This document shows positions 8,994-18,525 of a stretch of 18,525 nucleotides of DNA, piece by piece. The notes beneath the pieces are model-generated. The model saw nothing but the letters and a program-made list of their open reading frames with translations. It was not told the DNA's origin and searched no databases. This stretch comes from Stenocarpella maydis (lineage: Eukaryota > Ascomycota > Sordariomycetes > Diaporthales > Diaporthaceae): NCBI GenBank assembly GCA_002270565.1, contig NQMI01000151.1, positions 2,617-21,141 of the forward strand, written 5' to 3'. Both the position numbers and the translations under genes were made by a program. Positions within the stretch are counted from its first letter, which is position 1; every line of letters begins with the position of its first letter.

Positions 8994-10379
8994 CCAAGGC
9001 TCTAGCTTAGCTGGCCTAGAATTAAAAGCTGAATAAATATACTGATTTCCAAGCCTCCCTGGTTTTAAAGCTATAGGTGGATAGGCCTATAGGATATATT
9101 AATGATAGCTAGAAGGCCTAATATAAGATATACTAGTGCTTAAGTATTAAAGTTAGGTTTAAGATATATATTTTTTTGAGAAAATAGGGGAATTAATAAA
9201 GATTTTAATCTTAAGTAAATTACTTATATAGATTATACCTTTTCTTTAATTATTTATAAGGAAAAAGGGTAGGATAACCTTATAAGGCTTAGGTAAAAAG
9301 ATAGCTAGCCTTTTAGGGAGTTCATTATAGACTTTAAGAGTGCTCTTATAAGAGTAGAGGGGTATATTTAGGATAATAAGTCCTAGGTAGTAATGCTAGG
9401 GTATATTTAAAGCCTTAAAGAATAAGCTAATTGCTATTATACTACTAATGGAGTTTAAGGAGTATATAGCAGCTATCTAATAGATTACTTAGAGGTTTAA
9501 GCAAACTAGGGAATTTAAGGCGCTATATTAGAAACTCTACCATAAAAAATAAATATCTTATGTAGAATTAGGCATAGTCCCTATATTAGCCTAGCTGGGC
9601 TCCGCCTTAAGTAACTAAGGGTATTTAGGCTACCTAGTAGTAGATATATATAGTAATATTACTATATATATAAACTGCTACTTAAAGGGGGCCTCTTAAA
9701 AGGGAAGGGATAGAAATTACCCTATAAAGGAAGGAAAGTAGTAGCATGCTAAATGGGTCTCTAAAGAGAAGAGAGAGAGCTATTTTCAGAATAGGCTATA
9801 TAGGTATTATAATATATTAAGGTACTTTATATGTTAATGCTTATATATATTACCTTAAAATCTAGCCTAAGTAGGAAGGAATTTAAAAATAAGGATTAGT
9901 ACTATTTAGGTAACTTAGCCCTAGCTATTTAAAGAATGAGTTAGGGAGTCCAAGGTATTAGAATTGAAAGAAGAGTAGCTTTAGGGTAAAGTTAGGTCCT
10001 AAAGCACTAGAAAGCTACTTAATTATCTTTAATTCTAGAAGTTATAAAAATAAAATCCCCTTATATTTATATAATTATTAATAAGGTAAATTAAAATATT
10101 ACTCTAGTTAATAAAGGATATAAGTATATTATTATAATTAATAAGGAAACTACCTAATAAATAGGTATTCCCATTCTTCTTAAAGAGCTAAGGAAGATAG
10201 AGGGAGTAGCAGAAGGTATAATGCAGGCTATAGCTATAGGACTTATAAAGTTTGGGCTGGAGGTTATAAGCTATTATAAGAACATTATTACCTATATAAT
10301 CTCTAGCCTCTATTTCTTAATAATATTAAGTAAGTTATAGCTTATTACTAATTAAGGATATTTTATACTATATAAGACA

Positions 10380-13300
10380 AGACTTTAATATAAAAGGGTG
10401 AAAACTTAGGTCCCTTATATAAGCTAATAAATACTTTTAGGTAGGATTAAGGAACTTAAGAAAGTAAGGTTAATATTAGAATCTACCGTTCTCTTATATA
10501 TAAGAAGAGTTAAGTAAAGCTATAGGAAATACTAGTAGTAATAAGGCTGGGGCTTTAGTAATCTTTGCTTAAAAGCTAGGGAGTAGATTATAATTTTATT
10601 GCAACTATTATGCCCTGAATGCTATTACTAGAGCGGATTAGTATTCCCTACCCTTAATTATAGAAACCTTATGCAACCTTATAAAAACTAAATACTTTAT
10701 AAAGGTAGATATAGTTTAAGCATTCTATAGGATTAGAGTTAGGGAAGGTAACTAATAGAAGATATCGTTTTATGTAAAATATAGGCTTTTTAAATAGGTT
10801 ATTATACCTTTCAACTTAATAGGGGCGCTAGTAATATTTTAAAAGTGTATTAATTCTATCCTCTAGAATCTTTTAGATAAGTACTACTCTATATATATAA
10901 ATGATATTCTTATATATATAAATGGAACCTAAGAAGAATATATGAAAAAAGTATGAGAAGTTCTTTAGAGGATAATAGAGTATAGATTATATTTAGATTT
11001 AGATAAGAGTAAGTTTGCTTAGAAATGGGTTAAATACTTTAAGTTTATTATTAAGGCTAGTATAGGAGTAATAGTGGATCTTAAGAAGATAAGGGTAATT
11101 ACTAAATGGGAGAGGCCTATATTAATAAGAGGTATATAAAGCTTTTTAAGGTTTATTAACTTTTACTAGATATTTATTAAAGATTACTCCTAGAAAGCTG
11201 CCCCTTTAATAGTATTAACTAGGAAAGGGGTGCTATTTTTATAGATATAGGAGCATAATGAAGCCTTTTAATAGCTTAAGGAAGACTTTATATGGGCTCT
11301 GGTCCTTATATAGTAAGATCCAACTAAGAAGACCTTTATAGAGGCTGATTGTAGTGGCTGGGGCCTTAGAGGGGCCCTCTTGCATAAGGTTGATAGGGTA
11401 CTAAGACCTATTGCCTTCCATTTAAGGGAGCTTATAATAGCTAAGCGGAATTACTTAATTACTAATAAGGAGATAATAGCTATTATAGACTACTTATAGT
11501 AGTAGTATACTAAACTAAAGAGCGTTAATAGGTTTATAATTCTCTTGGATTATAAGAACCTTAAGAAATTTATAATAAAGTAATAGCTTTTAGAGCGCTA
11601 ATATAGTATATAGAACTTCTAATGAAATTTCTATTTAACCTAAGTTACTAATTAGGTAAGGATACTATTATTCTAGATACCCTCTCCTATAAAGATTAGG
11701 ATTAGGCAACCCCTAAGGATATAAAGGTAAGAAACATTTAGATAATTTTGAATTCTGCACTAGTAAAGTAGCAGGTTAACTCTATATAAATTAGGAGGGC
11801 TATAGAAAAATTAGTTAAGACTAAGGCCTTTAATAATCTAGAAGTATAGTAGTTATAAGAGGAAGCTATATAAATAGATATAGGGTACTAGAAGGTCTAT
11901 TAGGTAGTATAAAGAGGTAATCATAAGCTTAAGCCTAAACTATAAATATGCATCTAGATTGGCAAATACCATATGAACTCTAACGGACTCCTATAGCATA
12001 AGGAAAGAGTTTAAATCCTAGGGGCCCTAGTTACCCAAAAGGAAGAATATAAGAAAGCTAGCCCTTAAGACTTAGAAGCTAATAATCTTTATATGAGACT
12101 TATTTAGACCACCTATAACTTAGCAGTTAATAGGTATCCCAGCCTGGAAAGCACAATATCTATAGTAAGCTAGCATTTTTACTAGCCCTTAATATAGTAA
12201 AGAATCCAGCAATTTTTGTATAATTGCAATATTTATAGTAATAAAGGCCTAGAGGGAAATAAGAAAGGCATACTTAAAGCTGCTACTAGTTCCTAATAGA
12301 TGCTATAAGGAAATTATTATAGACTTTATAACTACCTTCCTAAGTTCAAATGGCTGAAACTACTTAAGTATACCCCAGCTTAAAGGGCATAAATATATAT
12401 AGGTTATTTGCAACCATTTGAGTAAGGACATCATGCTTGAACCTATAGAGATTATAGATGCAAAAGCATATATATAGCGCTTCCTTTAGTATTAGGCTAG
12501 GTATTATGGGTGGCTAAAGGCTATTATATCTAATTATAGGCCCAACTAGGTAAGCTGCTTCTGGAAGCACTTATGCTGGCTATTAGGGATCAAATAATGC
12601 CTTAATATAGCATATCACCCTAAGACTAATGGAGGGCTGGAATGTATAAATTAGGAAATTAAGGTATATCTTATAGCTTTTATTAATCAAAATTAGGATA
12701 ACTAGGTAGATTAACTGCTGGCAGCTTAAATAGCCTGAAGGAACTAGAAGAATGTAAGCATAGGTATATCTATTTTTTTTATAATAAAGGGGTATAACCC
12801 CAACCCAATTATCCTGGTAATTAAGGACTGAGAGTTAGAGGGTGTTGCAGTAGGGCCCCTAGAGCAGCGGGCAGTATCCTTTGTCTAGAGGCTCTAGCGG
12901 ATAATGAACCTCTATTAAGCTACTATAGTTTCCGCTTCCCAGACCCAGGAAAATGCAGCCAACTGAAAGTACAGGCTAGTGCTATACTTCTAGGAAAGAG
13001 ATTTAGTATAGGTGGATTTATAAAACTACTACTTATTATACTTTAAAGAGAAACTTAATTAGAAATATATAAAATTTAAAGTAAAAATAATAATATCCCT
13101 ACTAATAGTAGAAATCTTTAGATTCCCTAATAGCTGATATATAAAAGTATATATTAAATACTTCTGCTATATAGCCCAAGACCTATTACCTAGCTAGAAA
13201 TATATAGATTCCTAGTCCCTAGCGGTAACTATTAATAGCTATTAGGAATATGGTATAGAAAAACTGCTATATATGTATATAAAGAGGGTAGGCAGGAGTA

Positions 13301-13415
13301 TATAATGAGAAGCTTTAGTTAAGTGGGTGGGGTATTAGGATCCTACTTAAACTAACCTGGAAAACCTAAAAGAAATCTTAGCTTGGGATGAATTTAAGAA
13401 GCAATATGGTAACTC
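10380..13415 (+). pseudogene. pol relic: RT, RNase H, integrase, chromodomain
   Basis: Reverse transcriptase: YYALNAITRAD from 10606 (relatives have DYRALN), KYFIKVDIV-AFYRIR near 10691-10738, and a YIND box at 10894-10905 where active enzymes have YVDD. RNase H: IEADCSGWGLRGALLH from 11338 and the downstream NYLITNKEIIAI. Integrase: a zinc-binding region near 12110-12240 with His and Cys replaced by Tyr, IDFITTFLSSNG near 12320-12355, a SNYRPN-VSCFWKHL segment near 12525-12570 where the catalytic Asp is now Asn, and AYHPKTNGGLECIN near 12608-12650. Chromodomain: EYGIEKLLYMYIKR from 13246, then EALVKWVGY and LAWDEFKKQYG up to about 13410. Numerous stops and Asp-to-Asn or His-to-Tyr changes fit C-to-T change on both strands. 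The element is non-functional; similarity to the chromovirus family is clear. Confidence 0.85.
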
Positions 13416-14722
13416 TTGCTAGAAGGATAGGCTAGTAGTAGTATATAATGCTTATAACTCGGGACTTAAGAGAAAGCATAGGGAACCTACTAAAAGGAAG
13501 AGTAGAGGGCAGACTGTATAGGGCTAAAGGATAGCTCCTGCAGTAAAGGGGGTAAAGAGAGAGGAGGATTCTTTAGGTAATATAATTATTTAGCAGGACT
13601 TTATATAGATGGGACTAGAAATTATATAAAAAGAGGAGAAACCTAAATTCCTAGAGAGAGTTATAAGATATCTATTAGTATGAAACCTATTTTAAAAAGG
13701 GTGTATAAAGGGCTATTATAGAAACTAATAACTAATGCTAAAAATCTAATTATTTCTTACTAAAAACTAATTTATTTAGGGGAATCTACTAATAAAGTTT
13801 TAGTTATTTATATTTGTGTGTTGAATAATGGGGCTAGAAAAGGCGGCTAGGGTGTATCCGCTAGGAAACTATTATTAAGAGTATGGAAGCTAATAATATT
13901 AGCGCGGGATTACTTATGGAGGGAAAATATAGGTATCTTTATATATAAGTATAATATAATAGGTAGTATAAACCTTCTTAAAACCTATATCCTACTATAG
14001 TTAGTAAAAACTAAAGATAAGGGCATAAAAACTATATAGATTAGACTAAAAATACCTTATAGATCTAGTTAGCAGAAAGCTCCTTCTATATATAAAGGTA
14101 GTCCTAATACTTTATAATAAGGGGAGGTATAGTATTATAGGGTTGCTATATTATTAGTGGAGTCTAACTGAATTAGTATGGAAGTTGCATACCTTAGCCT
14201 GGAAGTAGTGATAATAAGAATTATAGACTTTATTGCTTATATTAGTGCAGGACTTGTAGTTAATACTAGTAGAGATATAGTGGAATCACTTATACTTATT
14301 TTCACCCTAAAAAGTTAGGAACTAAGTAAAAATAGTTGAAAACTATAGATTTATTTACTACTATAGTTTAAGCAGATAAATTATAGGTGCGCTAGGAGGT
14401 ATTATAAATAAGGTTGAAAATTATGTTTTTAAGGGGATTGTTATGGACTTTAGGGGTTAGGGCTGGAAACTATAAACTTTTAATTAAAAGGGGGATACTT
14501 ACTGGTTTGATTTTATTATTATTAGAAAATAGAGGAAGAAGGACGGAAGTTAGGAAATTTAAGGGTTTAAATACTTGGGACCTCTAATTAAATTAAGTTA
14601 GAGGCTGCTTTTAGTTAAATTAGAATGGAGGTAGGCCCCTGATTAATTCTGATTAGCAGTCCGCTTGAATTAGAATCTGATCTAATTTAGTTGGTAATTA
14701 TGTAACTGGTTTTAGAGGAGGG
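13416..14722 (+). other. 3' part of the retroelement, non-coding
   Basis: After the chromodomain a charged, Lys/Glu-rich tail can be followed to about 13740; beyond that no domain is seen. An AAGGGGAGG purine tract at about 14122-14130, followed by an LTR-like TATAGTATTATAGGG, and another tract AGAGGAGGG at 14714-14722, directly before the right LTR candidate, both resemble polypurine primers for plus-strand synthesis. About 590 bp between them hold nothing recognisable. Confidence 0.45.
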
Positions 14723-14940
14723 TGATAATATTATTGGGTGGAACCCTAGGTATTAGTGCAATCCGGCTTCCTCCGGACCTACTTGGGATTCCACATATAA
14801 GAGCGCGGATTCCGGACTTGCAGGATTTTCCTTTTACTTTTTCTTTCCTTATTAAACCTAGCTTAGCTACAGCCAATATACAGCGTTGGCTTATATGCAT
14901 CCGTTACACTTACTAGGAGCACTAGTCACTTCTAGTAATC
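14723..14940 (+). repeat. Right LTR remnant
   Basis: It starts TGATAATATTATTGGG immediately after a polypurine tract, contains the 100-bp block shared with the left LTR (14781-14880), and ends near the shared CTTCTAGTAA. It is less AT-rich than its surroundings and retains CpG-containing words (GCGCGGATTCCGG), so it looks less mutated than the left copy. The ORFs seen across it on both strands are chance. Confidence 0.6.
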
Positions 14941-15541
14941 TAATATAGTTGAGTATATAGAGTGCTTATTATTTTAGTTGCTCTCTAGTATTAGAGTGCT
15001 AGACATAATTATTACTCTAATTACTCTAGCTTACCTAATACTAGATTATATACTAGGACATGCCTAATTATGCTACTTCCTTTAGTCTGCTATACTAGTC
15101 TAATGGGCTATTATCCTACTTATAATTAATTACTAGTACTATTTTTATTACGGTTATAATATTATCTCCCTCCTTTTATATAATTTTATTCTTAAAGATA
15201 TTAGTAATTATTCCTGTTTTATTCTTTTTATATTTGTTTTCAAATTTTCTTACTTAGTTAATATTATATCTTTATATATATTCGGGACTTAGTTATAAAA
15301 CTTTAGTCTTATAAAACTAATAAGTATTATGCTCTTATTAACTTAATTAACTAGAAAGGTATTCTAAATAAAATTATATTTATTTATATTATTTTAAGGT
15401 GAATTATACATACTAATTTATACCTAGACTATCTTATTATAGTAAATGTATTTGTATTAGGATGCTATATAATAGTAGTTTTATAGCTGTATTTTATAAG
15501 TATTTCTCTTCTTTTCGGCTTTATTCTTTTGTTAATTTATT
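14941..15541. repeat. AT-rich degenerate DNA, no gene
   Basis: A/T-rich sequence with frequent stops and no recognised domain. The first 130 bp contain repeated CTAGT/ACTCTAG words (for example ATTAGAGTGCTAG, ATTACTCTAGC), perhaps part of the neighbouring element. Nothing further can be supported. Confidence 0.5.
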
Positions 15542-15925
15542 TTAGGAAAACATTTTCTATTTAAGTAGGAGCATTTAGAGAAAGGGGAGATTAATATAGA
15601 GAAGGAGCTATTTACTTTATAAATAAAGCTTTAGGTTATTATAAGTTGGTTAGTATAATTATAATATTATAAGTACTGGGATAAGGAATATCCTTCTGAG
15701 TTATTTTATTAGGGTATCTAATTATTAGATAAAGAGGATACTAAGGCTGTTTATTAATAATCAGAGGAGGATTAGGTTATTACTAATGTATAGTCCTTTG
15801 GTGCCTTGGGGATTTCTAATTAGTATTTGTTGGGGTTGGATTTGGAGGGTTTAGAGATTCCTTTGAATTTGCTTGCTAGGCTTAATAGTCTTGTAGAGCT
15901 TGCTGGTAGTTTATTAAATTTATAA
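15542..15925 (+). pseudogene. Possible relic of a coiled-coil protein, identity unknown
   Basis: One + frame of 128 codons reads as a charged, leucine-rich helical protein interrupted only by TAA/TAG, which fit former Gln codons: EKELFTLQIKLQ-like heptads if stops are read as Gln, then YYKYWDKEYPSELFY, LLDKEDTKAVY, and a final 43 codons (VQSFGALG..., YLLGLDLEGLEIPLNLLARL) with a single stop. It resembles the coiled-coil C-terminal regions common in fungal transposon proteins, but I cannot name the family. Stop density over the whole is about that expected by chance at this AT content, so the case rests on the amino-acid character of the second half. Confidence 0.35.
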
Positions 15926-16159
15926 TATGTTCCGATAAGTTATTCTTATTTTTGTATTTCTCTTATTTAATTAGGTATTTTATTATATTATTATATATTT
16001 TATAGTTAAGGATTTGTTTAACCTTATATTTTAGTTTTATAGTTATTAAGTTCTATTTTTATTACTAGTTTTGTTAATTTAGGTGCTAATTTTAATATAG
16101 AGATATAGAAATTTAAGTGGACTTTTATTCTTTTAAGTAGTATAAGTTTATAGTTGGTT
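15926..16159. repeat. AT-rich degenerate DNA, no gene
   Basis: T-rich on the + strand with few C, continuing the strand bias of the preceding relic. The frame of that relic goes on but loses any protein-like character. No feature can be supported. Confidence 0.4.
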
Positions 16160-16375
16160 TTTGTTAAACGGAAACAGTCGAATTCGACCAACTACGCCCA
16201 GTGCGTGCGTGACGGGAGATGACTTGTATGGCCGTGAGTTGATTTTTTAGGGTATACAACTACCCCGACTTTGAACCTCTGCATTAGACTTATTTCTTGC
16301 CCAAATTCTTTGTTAAGTAAACTAATCAGAAGGCTAGCTTCTGATATATATCTGTATATATTATTATAGGCGTAT

Positions 16376-16405
16376 GGGTTAGGGTTGTTGGGTTATTTAG
16401 GGTTA
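16376..16405 (+). repeat. Degenerate telomere-like GGGTTA tract
   Basis: Within 30 bp the + strand has GGGTTA, GGGTTG, GGGTTA and GGGTTA, the first two contiguous and the others separated by 2-4 bases. TTAGGG is the usual telomere unit in filamentous fungi. With so few units chance is possible. Confidence 0.35.
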
Positions 16406-16461
16406 AAGTAGGTTGGTTTTTGACTAGATTCTTCGTCATTTGCAAACTTGCACCAGAGCCA

Positions 16462-16479
16462 CCCGCAGCGTGCTGCGGG
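16462..16479 (+). other. Perfect hairpin, 7-bp GC-rich stem
   Basis: CCCGCAG and CTGCGGG flank the loop CGTG. No U tract follows and this is fungal DNA, so it is not a bacterial-type terminator. A second hairpin lies 29 bp downstream. Confidence 0.5.
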
Positions 16480-16508
16480 GTGAGACGATGTCGGAGGGTA
16501 TATGAGGA

Positions 16509-16524
16509 GGGCTTACGGAAGCCC
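16509..16524 (+). other. Perfect hairpin, 6-bp stem
   Basis: GGGCTT and AAGCCC flank the loop ACGG. It is paired in tandem with the hairpin at 16462-16479 in the same GC-normal patch. Confidence 0.45.
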
Positions 16525-16620
16525 ACTCAAAATCAGTACCAGATAGCAACAAGCAATCACAAGTTTTCCAACCAGTACTCTGCAGCCCCCTGAACCACTT
16601 CGATCCAGTATCGTACCTAC

Positions 16621-18000
16621 CAATACTATACGTTACTAATTAATCCTTATTATATCCTTTAGAATAAGTTCCTGTAATTACATTTCGAGGCTAACAAGTA
16701 TTCTGAGAAGTATCCCAGGCATCAATTATACATTTCTATTATTATTAGGCATATTATACTATATTAAGTTCTATAAGTTCTAAGTAGGTACTATAGTTAG
16801 TTCCTTATTATTATTACTAATTACTATAGAAGTTACCTTTATAATAGTACTTTTTTCTATTATTAGGTTAGTACTAGGGCTGTCTCTTACTTAGTTTTTA
16901 AAACTGCTTCATACTTAATTGATTTCATCTACTTATCTCCTAATACGTAATAGTAATAATTATATATCTATATACATACTCCATTTATAAAGTTCCTGAG
17001 GCTATTTAGCTTAAAAGCCTTAATCATCTTACCTATCTTCTTTAAGTCTTTTATAAAACTAGCTAATACTACCAGTGCCTTTATTGACCCCTAATTAATT
17101 ATCAAGCTAGTACAGTTACTTAAAGGTAAAGTAACTCAATATTTAGAGCTAAGCCCTTACTCCTATTCACACGTAATCTACAGCGAAATTTAAATCCTAG
17201 TTCTATCTTAAGTTACTAACAAGTATTCTTTAAGCTTTATTACCAAGTTATAACTTCTAGAAGGCCTTACATATTATATCCCTAGTTCTCCATTCACTTC
17301 CTAAGTATCTCTAACAAGCTAGTTAAATTAAGTAAGGCAATCTTCCTTAAGGTAATATTTAGTAAAGATAATCTTATTATAATTAAGTTCCAACTAAAGT
17401 TTATAATACCTAAAGAAGCTATAGCACTAAGGAAAACTTAGGAGGTCCCTACATGCTTTATAGGGGCTAGATTTATTTATTTTATAAGCTTTAGCTTACT
17501 AAATTATATAGAGATAATTAATTTCCTATTATAGGGCTCTAATTTATAGGGCTATCTCTTAGGTATTTATGCTTTAGGCCTGTCCGTTATTGGAGGAGGT
17601 AGTTAATATTACATTTTTTATATTGCTCAGTTAGTTATTTATATAGCCATTTTAAATAAGATTTATTAAAATATAATAATTATATTAAAGCTTTATCTAG
17701 TTTAGTAGGTAATCTATATAGTTTATATTATTAAAGTACTATAGAGGTAATATTTAATTAAGTTATAATATATAAAGATACTATTTATAAAGAGAGTATA
17801 ATTAGAAGCTATAAGGGTAGGACTAAATACTTAGATTAATAACTAAAGAGTCTATTTTATAAAAGCTATCCAGTAGGGTAATAACTATATCCAAATATAT
17901 ATATCCTAACTCTTCATTTATCATTAATAGGATTAATAATAATTCTATCAATTAAGTATTATTTAATAGAATCAATACTCATTCCATCAATTATAGTAGG
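16621..18000. repeat. AT-rich degenerate DNA, C-rich on the + strand
   Basis: Long frames broken by TAA/TAG can be followed on the minus strand, which is G-richer and C-poorer than the + strand, as expected if C-to-T changes fell mainly on one strand. No domain was recognised, and stop density in the longest frame is no lower than chance, so no gene is called. Near 17930-17990 the words TTCTATCAATTA and TTCCATCAATTA form a short imperfect direct repeat. Confidence 0.45.
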
Positions 18001-18120
18001 TCCCTAACCCTAACTAGGGCGGCTTACTAATAATTCAGGCGGAGTACCGCTCTGGGAGCCAACCCATGGTCTGTAAGGGCTGTCTTCTGCAGTAGTCAGC
18101 AGCCGATGGGTGCGTGTTCA
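18001..18120. other. GC-normal patch with telomere-like start
   Basis: It begins with two exact CCCTAA units (18002-18013), in the opposite orientation to the GGGTTA tract at 16376, then a short GCGG-AGTA-CCGC hairpin near 18031-18042 and about 80 bp of balanced sequence. No gene is recognised. The sharp return to AT-rich DNA at 18121 suggests a fragment that escaped mutation or a junction. Confidence 0.4.
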
Positions 18121-18525
18121 TAATATAATATTAAATTAGATATTTTTATTATAATTAATGTAAGTAACTTAAAGGTAATTAGTTTTTATATTAATAATCC
18201 TATTATTATGGATTATTTCTTATTTATTGAATATATTAAATAAATAGAGTTTTATTTTCCTTTAATATAATATTTTATACTAATTTACTATTATTAGAAT
18301 AAATAGTCTTTAAGCTCTATTATTAATAAATGCTATAAAGGATTATTATTTAATCTCTATTAAGATCTTAAGGTATTTATATTCCGTATCTTTCATTATA
18401 TAAAGAGGCCTTTTATAATTCTTTATGGCTAGTTAAGGCTTATTTAAGTATAGCCTTTAGTATTTTTCACTATTTTATTTTTAATATGGACCTTTTTAAT
18501 TCTTTAAATGGCTCCTTTTATAGGT
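18121..18525. repeat. AT-rich degenerate DNA, no gene
   Basis: A/T-rich to the end of the window. On the minus strand about 18380-18430 reads as a short lysine-rich stretch between stops, which is too little to assign. Nothing else is visible. Confidence 0.45.

Larger units (their letters stand above)
8771..9990 (+). pseudogene. gag relic of the chromovirus
   Basis: The position between leader and pol, with translations broken by many stops, marks this as gag. Around 9440-9540 one frame gives a helical, charged stretch typical of capsid (ME-FKEY-AAI, RFKQTREFKALY). Near 9806-9845 the translation RYYNILRYFIC is compatible with a mutated CCHC zinc knuckle in which several Cys codons have become Tyr. 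The N-terminal part (about 8800-8960) is rich in Pro, Ser and Tyr codons. No intact ORF remains. No confident aspartic protease motif was found between 10000 and 10380. Confidence 0.55.
8337..14940 (+). mobile_element. RIP-degraded Ty3/Gypsy chromovirus (LTR retrotransposon)
   Basis: LTR-like ends in direct orientation enclose, in order, a leader with strong stem-loops, a gag relic, reverse transcriptase, RNase H, integrase and a C-terminal chromodomain. This RT-RNaseH-IN-chromodomain order defines the chromovirus lineage of Ty3/Gypsy elements that is common in ascomycetes. Reading frames are interrupted at short intervals by TAG/TAA/TGA at positions that fit Gln and Trp codons, so the element cannot encode functional protein. 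The total length of about 6.6 kb is normal for the lineage. The left edge is approximate, and the right edge is uncertain because a second polypurine tract with an LTR-like start occurs near 14130. No target-site duplication was recognised. Confidence 0.85.
16160..16620. other. GC-normal patch inside AT-rich DNA
   Basis: Balanced composition with abrupt edges. It holds a GTCGAATTCGAC palindrome (about 16177-16188), a degenerate GGGTTA tract (16376-16405) and two adjacent perfect hairpins (16462-16479 and 16509-16524). A 66-codon minus-strand frame at 16326-16526 has no recognised content; its Asn/Pro/Thr-rich end is simply the GGGTTA tract read in reverse. It may be an unmutated fragment of a transposon leader or a single-copy remnant. 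Confidence 0.45.

Noticed and set aside
10020..10200. Possible aspartic protease between gag and RT.
   Set aside because: No D[ST]G-like motif survives in a frame consistent with the flanks, so it was not called.
14712..14916. 62- and 64-codon ORFs on both strands.
   Set aside because: Both lie inside the right LTR remnant, which aligns at DNA level with the left LTR where neither ORF is kept.
16462..16524. Tandem hairpins considered as transcription terminators or a tRNA.
   Set aside because: Rho-independent terminators are bacterial, no T tract follows, and no cloverleaf with conserved D- or T-loop bases can be drawn.
16326..17924. A 533-codon minus-strand frame that can be read through from an ATG to a TGA if internal stops are ignored, with stretches of helical character.
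   Set aside because: Stops make up roughly a tenth of its codons over the AT-rich part, not fewer than expected by chance at this composition, and every stop codon can trivially be derived from Gln or Arg by C-to-T. A neighbouring frame is equally open near 17290-17459, and no domain was recognised.

Overview
This window looks like the nuclear genome of a filamentous ascomycete (Pezizomycotina). A gene island of normal base composition (about 1565-6055) is flanked by long, extremely AT-rich tracts. Those tracts carry the wreckage of transposable elements in which reading frames survive only as runs broken by TAA/TAG, the pattern left by repeat-induced point mutation (RIP). Short introns with GTGAGT donors and CTAAC-type branch sites, and a GABA/choline-type permease, fit this assignment. 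No bacterial features, rRNA, tRNA or CRISPR were seen.

Layout. 1-1564: AT-rich degenerate DNA without a recognisable gene. 1565-2574: normal-composition DNA with no assignable gene, ending in the probable promoter of the next gene. 2575-3281 (+): a two-exon secreted phospholipase A2 of the fungal/bacterial group XIV type, intact as an ORF once a 74-nt intron is removed, but with Asn in place of the usual Asp after the active-site His. 3282-3721: intergenic space between convergent genes. 3722-5536 (-): an amino-acid/choline/GABA-type permease of the APC superfamily in four exons, with a premature TGA and a broken splice acceptor, so probably a recent pseudogene. 5537-6055: its upstream region, with two CRE-like TTGACGTC boxes. 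6056-8336: AT-rich DNA including a TTTATTAG-type minisatellite. 8337 to about 14940 (+): a RIP-degraded Ty3/Gypsy chromovirus with LTR remnants, gag, RT, RNase H, integrase and chromodomain relics. 14941-18525: more degraded repeat DNA with a possible coiled-coil protein relic and two short GC-normal patches (about 16160-16620 and 18000-18120).

Reading the whole: the island is a small single-copy pocket inside an AT isochore. This is where plant- and insect-associated ascomycetes often keep fast-evolving secreted proteins. The lipase is the only gene here that looks expressible. The permease beside it is decaying by point mutation, while the retroelement has been mutated beyond function. I did not find evidence of a multi-gene novel system. 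The points most worth checking are the altered calcium-site residue of the phospholipase, the lesions in the permease, and several perfect stem-loops and a long palindrome that survive in the otherwise mutated retroelement leader.
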